From contig NZ_QXQP01000003.1 in the NCBI RefSeq assembly GCF_003660265.1, positions 55,459 to 119,458 of the forward strand: DNA of 64,000 nucleotides, written 5' to 3'. This document shows, piece by piece, positions 37,421 to 47,332 of this stretch; the first letter of the stretch is position 1; every line of letters starts with the position of its first letter. The stretch comes from Helicobacter mehlei (GTDB lineage Bacteria > Campylobacterota > Campylobacteria > Campylobacterales > Helicobacteraceae). The notes beneath the pieces are model-generated. The model saw nothing but the letters and a program-made list of their open reading frames with translations, had not been told where the DNA came from and made no database searches. The translations under genes were made by a program, and so were the position numbers.

Positions 37421-38660
37421 AGTTGCCATCCTCCAAAACTTCATAATCTCTAAACTCCACCCATTGCCCGCATAAATCTTGGCTAGCTTGGATTTTAATT
37501 GGGTTAAAATATTGGTCATGCCCATAGTAATAGCTCTCTTTGTAACTTTCTACCAACACTTCTAAGACTTGCCCCTGCACGCGCAAGGCTTGCCTAAAGG
37601 CTAGGTTATTGCCCTGCACGTAATGTTTAATTTGATTCAAGCGGGTTCTCGCTACACTGCCATTAATCCGATTTGGCATGGTGCTTGATGGCGTGCCTGC
37701 ACGGGGGCTATAGATAAAAGGGTGGATGTGGGTTAAAGGGAGTTGTTTAAAATTCTCCCATGCTTGTTGCCATGTGGGCTCATCCTCAAAAGGATGCCCC
37801 ACAATAAAATCTGTCCCCAATGCAAAACCCTTAGAGGCAATATGTTCGAAAAGCACGCGATCGCTCTTGACCCGATTAACCCGCCGCATGCGCTTTAACA
37901 TAGAGTCATGGCTGTGTTGCAAGGCGATATGCAAATGCTTCTCTAAAATGGGGTGATCGAGCAATTCTAAAAACTCGGCATCAATTTGGCTAGGCTCTAG
38001 GCTACCAATGCGTATGCGTTTAATGGGCGTGTTTTGGGCAATTTTTTTAATCAAACCGGCCATGTTACTCTTGGTGTCCTTGCCATAACTCCCCACATTG
38101 GTGCCGGTGAGCACGACTTCTAACACCCCGCTTTGGGCTAACACTTGGCATTGCTCTAAAATCTGATTTTCTGACAAGCTGCGGGATTTACCCCGCACAG
38201 AGGGGATGATGCAATAACTGCATTTAAAATCACACCCCTCTTGGATTTTCACAAAAGCACGGGTTTTGCCCACAAATTCTTGTAGCAAGCTTTGATCGAG
38301 TTTTTCTTGCTTGTCCTCATAAAAAAAACTCTTTTCCTGTTGTAACAAACCATCGATCTGTGTTTTGTGGTCGTGCCCAAATACGCCAAAAACATGCCCG
38401 CTCTTAAAGAGTCTGTGCCCTTGCGTATTAGCCCCACAGCCGGTAAAAAATACCCGCTTACCCAAAGCATGCATTTTTTTAGCATAGGCGCGCGCGCTGT
38501 AATCGGCATCATTAGTTACCGTGCAGGAATTGAGCACTACAATATCGGCTTCTTGTTCGCAATCCACACGCTCAAAAGCTTTCAAATGCGCCAACATCAC
38601 TTGGGTATCAAATAAATTCGTGCGGCAACCAAAAGTTTTAAAATAGACTTTCTGTTTCAT
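37407..38660 (-). CDS. mtaB: tRNA t6A37 methylthiotransferase MtaB (MiaB-like)
   Basis: 417 residues. N-terminal UPF0004 domain with three cluster cysteines (FGCRTN, NSCTVTN, FTGCGAN), radical SAM motif CDFKCSYC, and a C-terminal TRAM-like domain. It adds a methylthio group to tRNA adenosine 37. Overlaps the ftsH-like gene by 14 bases and mscS by 23, so all four genes from mscS to bioV form one operon. Confidence 0.87.
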   Translation of the reverse strand: MKQKVYFKTFGCRTNLFDTQVMLAHLKAFERVDCEQEADIVVLNSCTVTNDADYSARAYAKKMHALGKRVFFTGCGANTQGHRLFKSGHVFGVFGHDHKTQIDGLLQQEKSFFYEDKQEKLDQSLLQEFVGKTRAFVKIQEGCDFKCSYCIIPSVRGKSRSLSENQILEQCQVLAQSGVLEVVLTGTNVGSYGKDTKSNMAGLIKKIAQNTPIKRIRIGSLEPSQIDAEFLELLDHPILEKHLHIALQHSHDSMLKRMRRVNRVKSDRVLFEHIASKGFALGTDFIVGHPFEDEPTWQQAWENFKQLPLTHIHPFIYSPRAGTPSSTMPNRINGSVARTRLNQIKHYVQGNNLAFRQALRVQGQVLEVLVESYKESYYYGHDQYFNPIKIQASQDLCGQWVEFRDYEVLEDGNYAAF

Positions 38661-40293
38661 CGGGTTTCCTAGTCATATTTTTATTAGCAAAACCATCTGC
38701 ATAATCTCTAATGATCTTGGTCGTGCTGTAAGCAACAAAAATATCGGGCTCTTTTAACAGCGCGTCTATAATACCTGCTGAGATCTTAGATTTGAGCACC
38801 AGTGTGGCATAGGAGTTAGTTTGATACCACACCGAGATATGTATCCCGTCTTTTTCTAAGGCCATGAACACTCTAGGGTTAGCACTGGTGTTGCGTAGAG
38901 AATATTTGGTGCGCATGCTGTTCATTTGTTTATAGGTCATCTCGGTATATTGCTTAGCGTGTGTGTTGGCGATGTCTAGGGCAATTTGCATCGCCTTTTT
39001 GTGGTTGGAGTCAAAGGTGATGAAAAAATCGATTCCATCCCAAACGGTTTTCATGCCAAAATGGCTATAGTTGGCGAATAGATTTGTAAAAATGTAGTTA
39101 TTAGGAATAAAAATGATGCGTCCGGCGCGGTAATCATTTTCTTTGTAACTGGTTAGGGTTACATCTTCTAAAATGGTGATATAGAGCATGGAAATGTCCA
39201 GCACATCGCCCACATAGGTATTCCCCTCTTTGGAGACTTTTACCCGATCCCCCACATGCACATTTCCCCCGATCATAATGGTTAGCCAGCCTAGCAAGCT
39301 CATGAACAAATCCCGCATGGCAATGGCTAGCCCGGCACTAGCAAAGCCTAGCACGGTTACCAAATAAGACACATTCTCTAAGTAAGCAAACAAGAAAATT
39401 AAAATGATGATGTTAGCGTTGATAAAGTTGATCGCCTTGTTGATCGTGTAGGCACGCTCATTGCTATGCACGTACTTATGGCTAATGATTTTCAACACCC
39501 ACGCTAAAACAATGCTCCCCAAAGCAATTAAGATCACATAGGCTAGCTTAAAGATTTGATCCTTGATCTGGGACTTGATATTTAGGCTCACTTCCTCAAT
39601 GTCTTTGGCATAAATATCAATGCTGGTTTTTAAAAGACTCTGCGCCCCCTGTAATTCGATTTTTTTCGCCTGCTCTTGGTAAATCTTCTTGGAAAGATCA
39701 TTGTCTTTAAAGAGATCATACATGCCTTCTCTTTGCAACAAATCCAGTTGGGTGAGGGTGTATAATTCTTGATCGATTAAGTCCAAGACATTTGCCAAAC
39801 TTTGCTGGTGGTGCTTCATGGTGGTGTATTTGGCTTTAATCTGTTTAATAAAAGAAATTCCGGTTACAATGGCAATCGGGTTTGTGATACTGGGAATATT
39901 GCTGATCTGGGGTTTTTCAACGAGCTCTTTGAAAGGATTAACTTTGTATTGCTCCAAAAGATCCTCTTGGTGTTTGAGGGCTTGCAAAGTACGCTCAAGG
40001 GTGTTGATTTTAAGGGTATTGGTGTCCTTTTTGCTTTTCATAACTTTTAACCGGTGTTGGATCTGTTGGATCTGTTCATAGACTTGTTCATAATTTTCAA
40101 CATTGCTAAACTTTTTGAGCCAAATATTGTCGCCAGAATTTAATGTTTTTTCAATACGCCAATATTCCTCTTGAAGATACTTGATTCGTGGGTTGTTAAT
40201 GGCTGGGGTGTTGTTTCCAGACCACAGACTTTCTGCCAGCACAAGCCCCAATAAAAAGCCCCAAACACCCCTTAAAACCCATCTTGCTAACAA
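38638..40293 (-). CDS. Mechanosensitive channel of the MscS family with long N-terminal region
   Basis: 551 residues. Signal sequence (VLRGVWGFLLGLVLAESL), a coiled-coil rich periplasmic region to about residue 220, three or four membrane segments, then the pore helix and beta domain (GFASAGLAIAMRDLFMSLLGW, GNVHVGDRVKV). It opens under membrane tension to release solutes. First gene of the mscS-mtaB-ftsH-like-bioV operon. Confidence 0.85.
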   Translation of the reverse strand: MLARWVLRGVWGFLLGLVLAESLWSGNNTPAINNPRIKYLQEEYWRIEKTLNSGDNIWLKKFSNVENYEQVYEQIQQIQHRLKVMKSKKDTNTLKINTLERTLQALKHQEDLLEQYKVNPFKELVEKPQISNIPSITNPIAIVTGISFIKQIKAKYTTMKHHQQSLANVLDLIDQELYTLTQLDLLQREGMYDLFKDNDLSKKIYQEQAKKIELQGAQSLLKTSIDIYAKDIEEVSLNIKSQIKDQIFKLAYVILIALGSIVLAWVLKIISHKYVHSNERAYTINKAINFINANIIILIFLFAYLENVSYLVTVLGFASAGLAIAMRDLFMSLLGWLTIMIGGNVHVGDRVKVSKEGNTYVGDVLDISMLYITILEDVTLTSYKENDYRAGRIIFIPNNYIFTNLFANYSHFGMKTVWDGIDFFITFDSNHKKAMQIALDIANTHAKQYTEMTYKQMNSMRTKYSLRNTSANPRVFMALEKDGIHISVWYQTNSYATLVLKSKISAGIIDALLKEPDIFVAYSTTKIIRDYADGFANKNMTRKPDETESLF

Positions 40294-40510
40294 GGGAATC
40301 CCCCATTTTCAAATTTGACCACCCAGTATCCCAGTTAGTCTAACACAAGATGGCATATTTTCAGCAACACAAGATGCCCGGGCGTTTAGCCACTTTTGGC
40401 AAAAATCCCACCCATTGCGATTATATTGTGGTAGAGTGAGTAAATTCTTCTTATAAGCGATATCTCATATGAAACATTAAACCTCGTATTTATGCAATTT
40501 GCATATACTT
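40294..40510. other. Divergent intergenic region between mscS and the DASS transporter
   Basis: 217 bases, mostly AT-rich towards the transporter. It holds possible -10 boxes for the plus strand (TATATT near 40424-40429, TATAAG near 40453-40458). No tRNA, terminator or long repeat was seen here. Confidence 0.3.
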
Positions 40511-40540
40511 CTTTTTTTTGAGGATCTTTTTTTTGAGGAG
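40511..40540 (+). repeat. 15-bp tandem repeat with T8 tracts in the leader of the DASS transporter
   Basis: Copies 40511-40525 and 40526-40540 are identical in 14 of 15 bases: C, eight T, then GAGGA. Each copy ends in a Shine-Dalgarno-like GAGGA, so the ribosome binding site is duplicated; the second lies four bases before the ATG at 40545. Slippage in the T8 tracts or loss of a copy could change translation. Confidence 0.85.
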
Positions 40541-40544
40541 ACAA

Positions 40545-42155
40545 ATGTCAGACACAGATGCATTCAGGTATAGCCGTTGGATTCCATGGATTGGTTTTTG
40601 GGGGGGGATTATCTTAGCCCTGCTGGTTTATTTTGCCATGTCCAGCCACCTAGAGAGTATCACCCAAACTCTCAACCAACCCAAACTTAAAATTGAAGCC
40701 ATGCCCATTGTCGCCAGTGTTGCGATCTTAATGGGCGTGTGGTGGATGAGCGAGGCGATTGAATTGGTCGCCACCGCCCTTTTGCCCCTTGTACTTTTTA
40801 CCCTCTTGGGGGTAGCTAGCTTTAAGGATGTTGGGGCTTCTTATGGCTCGCCCATTATCTTTTTGTTCATGGGAGGCTTTGTGCTGGCAATGGCTATGCA
40901 AAAATGGAATTTGCATAGCCGAATCGCTCTTAACATCATCTTGTTAGTGGGTACAAGCCCTAGAGGCTTGGTCATAGGTTTTATGCTGGCGACCGCATTT
41001 TTATCCATGTGGGTTTCTAACACCGCCACAGCGGTGATGATGATGCCAGTAGGACTTAGCGTGCTGCACCTAGTGGCCAAATTGCTCAAGCAAGAGCAGT
41101 GCCAGACCAGCCCAGAGACCGATCCGCTCTCTTACAAAGCCACACAAGGGGGTGCACTTAATACCATTGCCAGCAAGGGGGCAGATATACCCGGCACCCC
41201 CATTTACCGCACTAACTTTAGTGTTTGCTTGATGTTGGGCATTGCCTATAGCGCCTCGATAGGTTCGCTAGGCACTCTCATTGGCACACCGCCCAACGCC
41301 CTTTTAGCCGGCTACATGCAAGAGGCTATGCATGTCAAGATCGATTTTGGTAAGTGGATGCTCTTGGGCGTGCCCCTCTCTTTGATGATGCTCTTAGGTG
41401 CATGGGTGCTTTTAACCTATGTGATTTTTCCCATTAAAATTAAAAATATCCCCGGGGGCAAGGATTTGATCCGCTTGGAGTTGCAAAAATTAGGCAAAAT
41501 GAGTTCTGGGGAGATTTGGGTCGCTTGTCTATTTGCTCTAGCCTCTTTGAGCTGGATTTTTTTAGGGCATTTATTGGAATCTTTGGGGCACAAGATCGCC
41601 AATATCGATTCCATTATCGCGATGGCTGTGGCGGTGTTGCTCTTTATCATCCCCACCCCAAAGGGCCGCTTGATTGATTGGGGGAATATGCGTAAGCTAC
41701 CTTGGGATGTGCTCTTGCTCTTTGGTGGAGGATTGGCTCTAAGCGCACAATTTGGCAAAACCGGGCTTTCCCTGTGGATTGGGCACCAAGTCGCGCTCTT
41801 AGGGCATGTTCCCTTGTTGCTTTTGATTGTGTTGGTGACCTCCATGGTGATCTTTTTAACCGAGATCACATCCAACACCGCCACCGCTGCAGCCTTCTTA
41901 CCCGTGATTGGGGGCGTAGCCATTGGGATGGGTTATAGTGGTGTGCATACCCTCTTGCTGACCATTCCCGTTGCCCTAGCGGCTACTTGTGCTTTTATGT
42001 TACCTGTAGCCACACCCCCCAATGCAATCGCCTATGGATCGGGGTATATCCAAATGAGGGACATGATTAAAGCGGGCTTTTGGCTCAATATGATGGGGAT
42101 TGGGTTGATTAGCCTTGTTACTTACACAGCAATAGCTCAAATTTTTGTGCGCTAG
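40545..42155 (+). CDS. DASS/SLC13 family sodium:dicarboxylate or anion symporter
   Basis: 536 residues from the ATG at 40545; a longer TTG start at 40518 would run through the leader repeat and is rejected. About twelve membrane segments. Family motifs: SNTATAVMMMPVG, SIGSLGTLIGTPPNALLAGY, EITSNTATAAAFLPV and PVATPPNAIAYGSGY. It probably imports C4-dicarboxylates or similar anions with sodium. A G8 run at 40600-40607 in codons about 19-21 could switch the gene on and off by slippage. It leads the block transporter-cdsA-dxr (H. pylori HP0214-HP0216 order). Confidence 0.88.
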   Translation: MSDTDAFRYSRWIPWIGFWGGIILALLVYFAMSSHLESITQTLNQPKLKIEAMPIVASVAILMGVWWMSEAIELVATALLPLVLFTLLGVASFKDVGASYGSPIIFLFMGGFVLAMAMQKWNLHSRIALNIILLVGTSPRGLVIGFMLATAFLSMWVSNTATAVMMMPVGLSVLHLVAKLLKQEQCQTSPETDPLSYKATQGGALNTIASKGADIPGTPIYRTNFSVCLMLGIAYSASIGSLGTLIGTPPNALLAGYMQEAMHVKIDFGKWMLLGVPLSLMMLLGAWVLLTYVIFPIKIKNIPGGKDLIRLELQKLGKMSSGEIWVACLFALASLSWIFLGHLLESLGHKIANIDSIIAMAVAVLLFIIPTPKGRLIDWGNMRKLPWDVLLLFGGGLALSAQFGKTGLSLWIGHQVALLGHVPLLLLIVLVTSMVIFLTEITSNTATAAAFLPVIGGVAIGMGYSGVHTLLLTIPVALAATCAFMLPVATPPNAIAYGSGYIQMRDMIKAGFWLNMMGIGLISLVTYTAIAQIFVR

Positions 42156-42164
42156 GAGGCGGAC

Positions 42165-42947
42165 ATGAAAGATTTTAAAGGTAAAATTTTAGCCGACAAG
42201 ACACGCTATATCACAGGGGCGTTTCTCATTCTTTTAGCCATTGTTGTGTTTTATCTCAACGATCTGCTGGTTTTTTGGGGGGTATTGGGGGTGATTTTTT
42301 TGGTCTGTTTCCATGAAACTCTGCGCTTGCACCAGAAGATATATAATTTTGGTTTCAATAAGTTCTATTATTTGATTGCCGTGTTGGTGTGGGTTTTAGG
42401 CTACTTTAACCAACGCCCCGTAGAGAGCGTTTTGTTTGTGGGCATGCTCTTGGCCGGGGTGTTAGCCTACCGCACCTCCAACATGCAAAAAACTTATGTC
42501 CTGATCTATCCAGCTGTGCCCTTTTTATCTCTCTTTGCGCTTTTTAAAGATTTTGGCGTGAGTGCAGTGGTTTGGCTTGTGGTGGTGGTGGTGGTGGCTG
42601 ATGTGGGGGCGTATTTTGGCGGGCGACTCTTTGGGACCACGCCCTTAAGTGCGGCTTCACCCAATAAAAGTCTGGAGGGGGCTTTGATTGGATTTGTTTT
42701 CTCTAGTTTGATTGGGGGGATTGTGGGCATCGAGAGTGTAGAGAGTGGGAAATTTTTACCCGCACTGGGCATTAGCGCGCTCACGGCTCTGAGTTCTATT
42801 TTGGGCGATTTATATGAGAGTTATTTAAAAAGGCGGGTGGGCGTGAAGGATAGTGGGCATATTTTACCCGGGCACGGTGGCATGTTGGATCGTTTTGATG
42901 CCATGCTCTTTGGAGCGATGTCCTTACACTTTTTGTTGTTATTTTGA
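42165..42947 (+). CDS. cdsA: Phosphatidate cytidylyltransferase
   Basis: 260 residues, integral membrane enzyme that makes CDP-diacylglycerol from phosphatidate and CTP. Seven to eight membrane segments; the signature GVKDSGHILPGHGGMLDRFD lies at the C-terminus, preceded by DVGAYFGGRLFG. Starts nine bases after the transporter, with GGAGG upstream. Ends seven bases before dxr. Confidence 0.93.
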   Translation: MKDFKGKILADKTRYITGAFLILLAIVVFYLNDLLVFWGVLGVIFLVCFHETLRLHQKIYNFGFNKFYYLIAVLVWVLGYFNQRPVESVLFVGMLLAGVLAYRTSNMQKTYVLIYPAVPFLSLFALFKDFGVSAVVWLVVVVVVADVGAYFGGRLFGTTPLSAASPNKSLEGALIGFVFSSLIGGIVGIESVESGKFLPALGISALTALSSILGDLYESYLKRRVGVKDSGHILPGHGGMLDRFDAMLFGAMSLHFLLLF

Positions 42948-42954
42948 CCAACAG

Positions 42955-44067
42955 ATGTCCTCTATGCTAATTTTAGGGAGCACGGGTTCTATTGGCGTGC
43001 AAGCCCTCCAAGTGGCGCAACGCCTTAACCTTAAGATCGAGGGCTTGAGTGCGGGGCGTAACATACCCCTTTTAAACGCCCAAATCAAAACCCACCAACC
43101 TAGCCAAGTGGCGATTTTAGATCCACATGATCGATCTTTATTGCAAGTGCCTCAAGGAGTTGAGGTCTTTGTAGGCCCTCAAGGGATTTGTGAAATGATC
43201 GCTTGCTCCCAAGCAAGCCTTGTATTAAATGCAATCGTAGGCTTTGGGGGGTTAGCCCCCACTCTAAGTGCGTTGCAACACCACAAAAAACTAGCCCTCG
43301 CCAATAAAGAGTCCTTAGTGGTAGCAGGCTGGCTTTTAGACACCAAACAGATTTTACCCATCGATAGCGAGCATTTTGGCTTGTGGGCGTTGTTGCAAAA
43401 ACACCCCTTAGAGCATGTCCAAATGCTGTATTTAACCGCCAGCGGGGGGGCTTTGCGTGATGTGCCCCTTGCTGATATCCCGTATCAAAGCCTAGAAAAG
43501 GTCTTGCAACACCCTAATTGGCAAATGGGCGCGCCCATCACGATCAATTCGGCCAACATGGTCAATAAGCTTTTTGAAGTGCTGGAGGCGCATTGGCTTT
43601 TTGGACTGACTAACATCGATGCTTGCATTGAGCGCACCTCCAGCGTGCATGCTCTCATTTGCTTTAAAGATCACAGCGTGCATGCCCAACTCTCTAGCCC
43701 CAACATGCAACTACCCATCGCCCATGCGCTCATGCCCTCTTTAGCTTGCCAAACTCCTCTAATTGAGCCCCTAGACTTACTCAGTCTGCCCCCACTTAGC
43801 TTTGAGCCCATTGACACAGCGCGCTACCCTCTATGGGCACTCAAAGACACGCTTTTAGTACGCCCTAAACTAGGTGTAGTGCTCAATGCCAGCAATGAAG
43901 CCACCTTGCAAGCCTTTAGGGCAAAAAAGATCGCTTTTGGACAAATGGCTAACCTCATGTTCCAAGCCTTGGAGCATTTTGAGAGAGACACACAAAGCTT
44001 AAGCACTCTTGAGGACATTTTAGCTTTAGATAAAGAAGTGCGGGGATTTTGCACAAAACTTTGCTAG
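42955..44067 (+). CDS. dxr: 1-deoxy-D-xylulose 5-phosphate reductoisomerase
   Basis: 370 residues from the ATG at 42955, chosen because the NADPH-binding start MLILGSTGSIGVQAL follows directly; an upstream frame into cdsA (to 42853) is not coding. It makes MEP in non-mevalonate isoprenoid synthesis. Motifs LANKESLVVAG, the metal site IDSEHFGLWALL, and HPNWQMGAPITINSANM are present. Convergent with uvrB, 15 bases apart. Confidence 0.93.
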   Translation: MSSMLILGSTGSIGVQALQVAQRLNLKIEGLSAGRNIPLLNAQIKTHQPSQVAILDPHDRSLLQVPQGVEVFVGPQGICEMIACSQASLVLNAIVGFGGLAPTLSALQHHKKLALANKESLVVAGWLLDTKQILPIDSEHFGLWALLQKHPLEHVQMLYLTASGGALRDVPLADIPYQSLEKVLQHPNWQMGAPITINSANMVNKLFEVLEAHWLFGLTNIDACIERTSSVHALICFKDHSVHAQLSSPNMQLPIAHALMPSLACQTPLIEPLDLLSLPPLSFEPIDTARYPLWALKDTLLVRPKLGVVLNASNEATLQAFRAKKIAFGQMANLMFQALEHFERDTQSLSTLEDILALDKEVRGFCTKLC

Positions 44068-44082
44068 AATTTTTTCACCACA

Positions 44083-46053
44083 CTACAACCCTCTAATCCG
44101 TGCGATCTCATCGCGCAATCTTGCCGCCTCTTCAAAGTCCAGCACTTTAGCGCGTTGTTGCATTTGCGCTCTTAAAGTTTTGATCAAGCGATCCTTTTCG
44201 CTCTTAGGCATTTTTTCTAGGGCTTTGGAGCGTTTGGGTTTGGCAGGCAGGCTATCGATCAACTCTTCTTCAACATGCCTTTGCACACTCTTAGGCTCAA
44301 TGCCATGTTCTAAGTTAAAGGCTTTTTGTTTAGCTCGTCTCTCATCGCTAATTTGCATCGCCCTTTGCATGCTTGCTGTGATCTTGTCTGCATAAAAGAT
44401 CACCTTGCCATGTACATGCCGTGCGGCGCGCCCCATTGTCTGAATTAAGCTGGTTTCACTGCGCAAAAAGCCTTCTTTGTCCGCGTCCAAGATCGCCACT
44501 AAAGAGACTTCTGGCAAGTCTAGCCCCTCTCTTAATAAGTTGATCCCAATGAGCACATCAAAAACCCCTAATCTAAGCTCTCTAATCAAGTGGTTACGCT
44601 CGATCGCATCAATATCGCTATGCAGATACTGCACCTTCAAGCCCCATTCTAAATAGTGCTTGCATAACTCCTCTGCCATGCGCTTAGTCAAGGTGGTAAC
44701 CAGCACGCGCTCTTTTCTTGCCACCACCTCTTTAATAGTTTCGTATAAATCCCGCACTTGGTTAGCAATAGGGCGCACTTCGTATTCGGGGTCTAGTAAC
44801 CCGGTGGGGCGGATAATCTGTTCAGCGATATGACCTTGTGAGAGTTCTAATTCTAGGGGGTTGGGGGTGGCTGAGACAAAGAGAAAATGGGGGGGTTTGG
44901 CGATAAACTCCTCGTATTGAAGGGGGCGATTATCCAGCGCGCAAGGCAATCTAAAGCCATAATCTACCAAGACCTGCTTACGGCTCAAGTCCCCCGCATA
45001 CATCCCCCTAAATTGGGGCAGACTCACATGCGACTCATCTACGATCACCAAAAAGGGGCGTTGCTTTTGGGCGAAGTAATCCATGAGGGTATAGGGGGTC
45101 TCCCCCTCTTGTTTGCCCGTGAAGTGGCGCGCGTAATTCTCAATGCCCTTACAAATGCCTGTGGCACTAATCATTTCTAAATCAAATTCAGTACGGGTTT
45201 TGAGGCGCTCATACTCTAGGGGCTTTTGGGCTTGTTTGAAAAAGCTTAGGCGCGCTTGCAATTCTTGCTCAATGTCTTTAATGGCTTGTTGCAAACGCTC
45301 CGGGCTCACAATAAAGGCGTTTGCTGCATAGAGGGGGTAAGAGTCTAGTTGCTTTAAGGGGGTGTTTTCTAACGCGTCCATGCTAGTGATGCGCTCGATC
45401 TCATCGCCAAAAAATTCTACACGGATAAAGTTTTCATCATTGTAAGCGGGGAAAATATCCACGCACTCCCCCACCGCCCTAAACTTGCCCCGCTCTAAGA
45501 TGTCTTGGCGACTATAACCCATTTCTACCAGTTTGAGCAAGAATTGCTTATAAGGGCGCACCTGCCCCACTTGGATTTTTTCTAGCATGCTCAAATACTC
45601 TCCCGGGTTGCCCAGCCCATAATTAGCCGACACGCTAGCGACCACAATCACATCATCATAGCTTAATAGCGAAGTGACCGCGCTCAAGCGCAGGCGTTCT
45701 AAATCCTCATTGATGGAGCTGTCTTTTTCTATGAATAGATCGCGTCTAGGGATGTAGGACTCGGGCTGGTAATAATCAAAGTGAGAGATAAAGTATTCTA
45801 CATGGTTTTTAGGGAAGAAGCCTTTGAACTCGCTATAAAGCTGGGCGCAGAGGGTTTTATTATGGCTCATGATCAAAGTGGGCATTTGCAAGCGCGCGAT
45901 CAAATTCGCCATGCTAAAGGTCTTGCCCGAACCCGTAACCCCGATCAAAGTTTGATAACGCGCCCCTTGCTTTATGCTTGTTGCTAAGACATTGACCGCT
46001 TGTGCTTGTTCAAGACTCATGGAGTAGGGAGCGTTCAAGATAAACAGGTTCAT
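44083..46053 (-). CDS. uvrB: UvrABC excinuclease subunit B
   Basis: 656 residues. DNA damage recognition helicase of nucleotide excision repair. Walker [16 protein letters not shown], beta-hairpin region with [19 protein letters not shown], helicase motif VDESH, motif [14 protein letters not shown], and a C-terminal UVR domain ([17 protein letters not shown]). Standalone gene; upstream lies the mobile-element remnant. Confidence 0.95.
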   Translation of the reverse strand: MNLFILNAPYSMSLEQAQAVNVLATSIKQGARYQTLIGVTGSGKTFSMANLIARLQMPTLIMSHNKTLCAQLYSEFKGFFPKNHVEYFISHFDYYQPESYIPRRDLFIEKDSSINEDLERLRLSAVTSLLSYDDVIVVASVSANYGLGNPGEYLSMLEKIQVGQVRPYKQFLLKLVEMGYSRQDILERGKFRAVGECVDIFPAYNDENFIRVEFFGDEIERITSMDALENTPLKQLDSYPLYAANAFIVSPERLQQAIKDIEQELQARLSFFKQAQKPLEYERLKTRTEFDLEMISATGICKGIENYARHFTGKQEGETPYTLMDYFAQKQRPFLVIVDESHVSLPQFRGMYAGDLSRKQVLVDYGFRLPCALDNRPLQYEEFIAKPPHFLFVSATPNPLELELSQGHIAEQIIRPTGLLDPEYEVRPIANQVRDLYETIKEVVARKERVLVTTLTKRMAEELCKHYLEWGLKVQYLHSDIDAIERNHLIRELRLGVFDVLIGINLLREGLDLPEVSLVAILDADKEGFLRSETSLIQTMGRAARHVHGKVIFYADKITASMQRAMQISDERRAKQKAFNLEHGIEPKSVQRHVEEELIDSLPAKPKRSKALEKMPKSEKDRLIKTLRAQMQQRAKVLDFEEAARLRDEIARIRGL

Positions 46054-46173
46054 GTTAACTCTTTTAATTGTTTATTAGATCATAACATAGGAGGAGTGTA
46101 TTTTGTCTCTCTTTTGTCCAGCTGTTGCTTTAAGATACCACATCAAAGTCACTTTAAATTGCAGGACTTTAAA

Positions 46174-47293
46174 ATGCAACTCAACCATCTAGTCCAAAGA
46201 GGGGACTTTGACAACGCCACCAAAACGTTGATTAGAGAGATTAAGGGTTGGATTACCTCCCGATGAGTCATCACCTAGTGGAGGAACCCTTAGTGCGCAT
46301 TGCCATTTTTGATGTCCTTAACTTGCAACGCCAAATCAGAGTTTCTTAACTTAAAAATGCCATGGACAATGGCTTTATTTAAAGAAAGTGCTCAACTATA
46401 CCAGCCACTTATCTACAGCCAAACGCACCATTTTTGGTGATGAAATACACTATAGCAAGCCCCTAGAAAGTGGTAAGACTCTACACATTAGCGAAACCTA
46501 CAAAGAGCTTCATGCTTGGCAATTTAGCCACATGCGGGTTGTGGAGGATTTAAAAGTTCTCATATTGATTTGGTGTGGGGGATTCTAAAAAAGGACTAGC
46601 GCACATCCTAGAGAGAAGGACACAGCAATACGGAGAGCAACAGGCTTTAGAGTCTATCCATGATTTGCCTAGAATAGTGCAAGAAGCGAAGTTTTACAAA
46701 GAATTAGAAAATAAAATCAAGCTTGTTACGCCTACAGATGTGGTTGTTTGGGGCAAGAGAGGGAGAATAACAAGTTTGTTCTCACAAGTTTTAGAGACAG
46801 AAGAAGCAAGGAGGGATTTACAGCGTTGGAGAGCGCGCAGACCAGAGACGATGCGAGCTTTACGGGTAAGTCGGTGTCAGAGCAACCAAAGGCCGATGAT
46901 GTTCTCTTACCCAACCAGGACGATTTTAGCACAACCCCTCAAACAAGCCCCTTAAGTATCCCAGAACTTAAAAATCAAGCCAAGTGGATTTACACCAAAG
47001 CCCAAGAGCAAGAAGCAGGCTTTAAGCAACTCTTAGAGGGGCTTAAAGGGGGGCTCAAGCACCACAGAAACTAGCAACACGTTAAAAAGCCTAGAGAGTA
47101 TCCAAGAGAAATTAGAGTATTGTAAGGGAGATGTTAGCAAAATCAACAACACGCTAAGAGGGGTGGTGATTGCGCCTAGAGAGAGTATTGGCGCACAACT
47201 AGACTATATTCTAATGACAATGCCTTAGTGGTGGAGAGTGAAGACTTTAGCCCCAAACAACACAAACAACTCCATAATCAGATTGCCAACTAA
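46174..47293 (+). pseudogene. Decayed phage-type polyvalent protein fragments (possible nuclease/toxin domain)
   Basis: No intact gene. Collinear fragments in shifting frames occur: MQLNHLVQRGDFDNATKTLI (46174-46266), MSHHLVEEPLVRIAIF (from 46263), HISETYKELHAWQF (to about 46540), GDSKKGLAHILERRTQQYG with VTPTDVVV (46575-46745), NNKFVLTSFRDRRSKEGF (from 46748), then KINNTLRGVVIAPRE and a last piece to the TAA at 47291-47293. At least four frame changes are needed. The GLAHIL ... FVLTSFRD spacing resembles C-terminal barnase/EndoU/RelE-like nuclease domains of large polyvalent phage and conjugative-element proteins. It marks a past insertion between uvrB and the acetone operon. The domain identity is inference. 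Confidence 0.5.
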
Positions 47294-47332
47294 AGTTCTT
47301 GGCTAATCCTTTAGCTTAACTACCCAAACACA

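Noticed and set aside
40518..40545. TTG start for the DASS transporter
   Set aside because: It lies inside the T8 leader repeat; ATG 40545 has GAGGAG four bases upstream.
42853..42954. N-terminal extension of dxr into cdsA
   Set aside because: The extra 34 residues are cysteine-rich noise from the cdsA frame; ATG 42955 is followed at once by the NADPH-binding motif.
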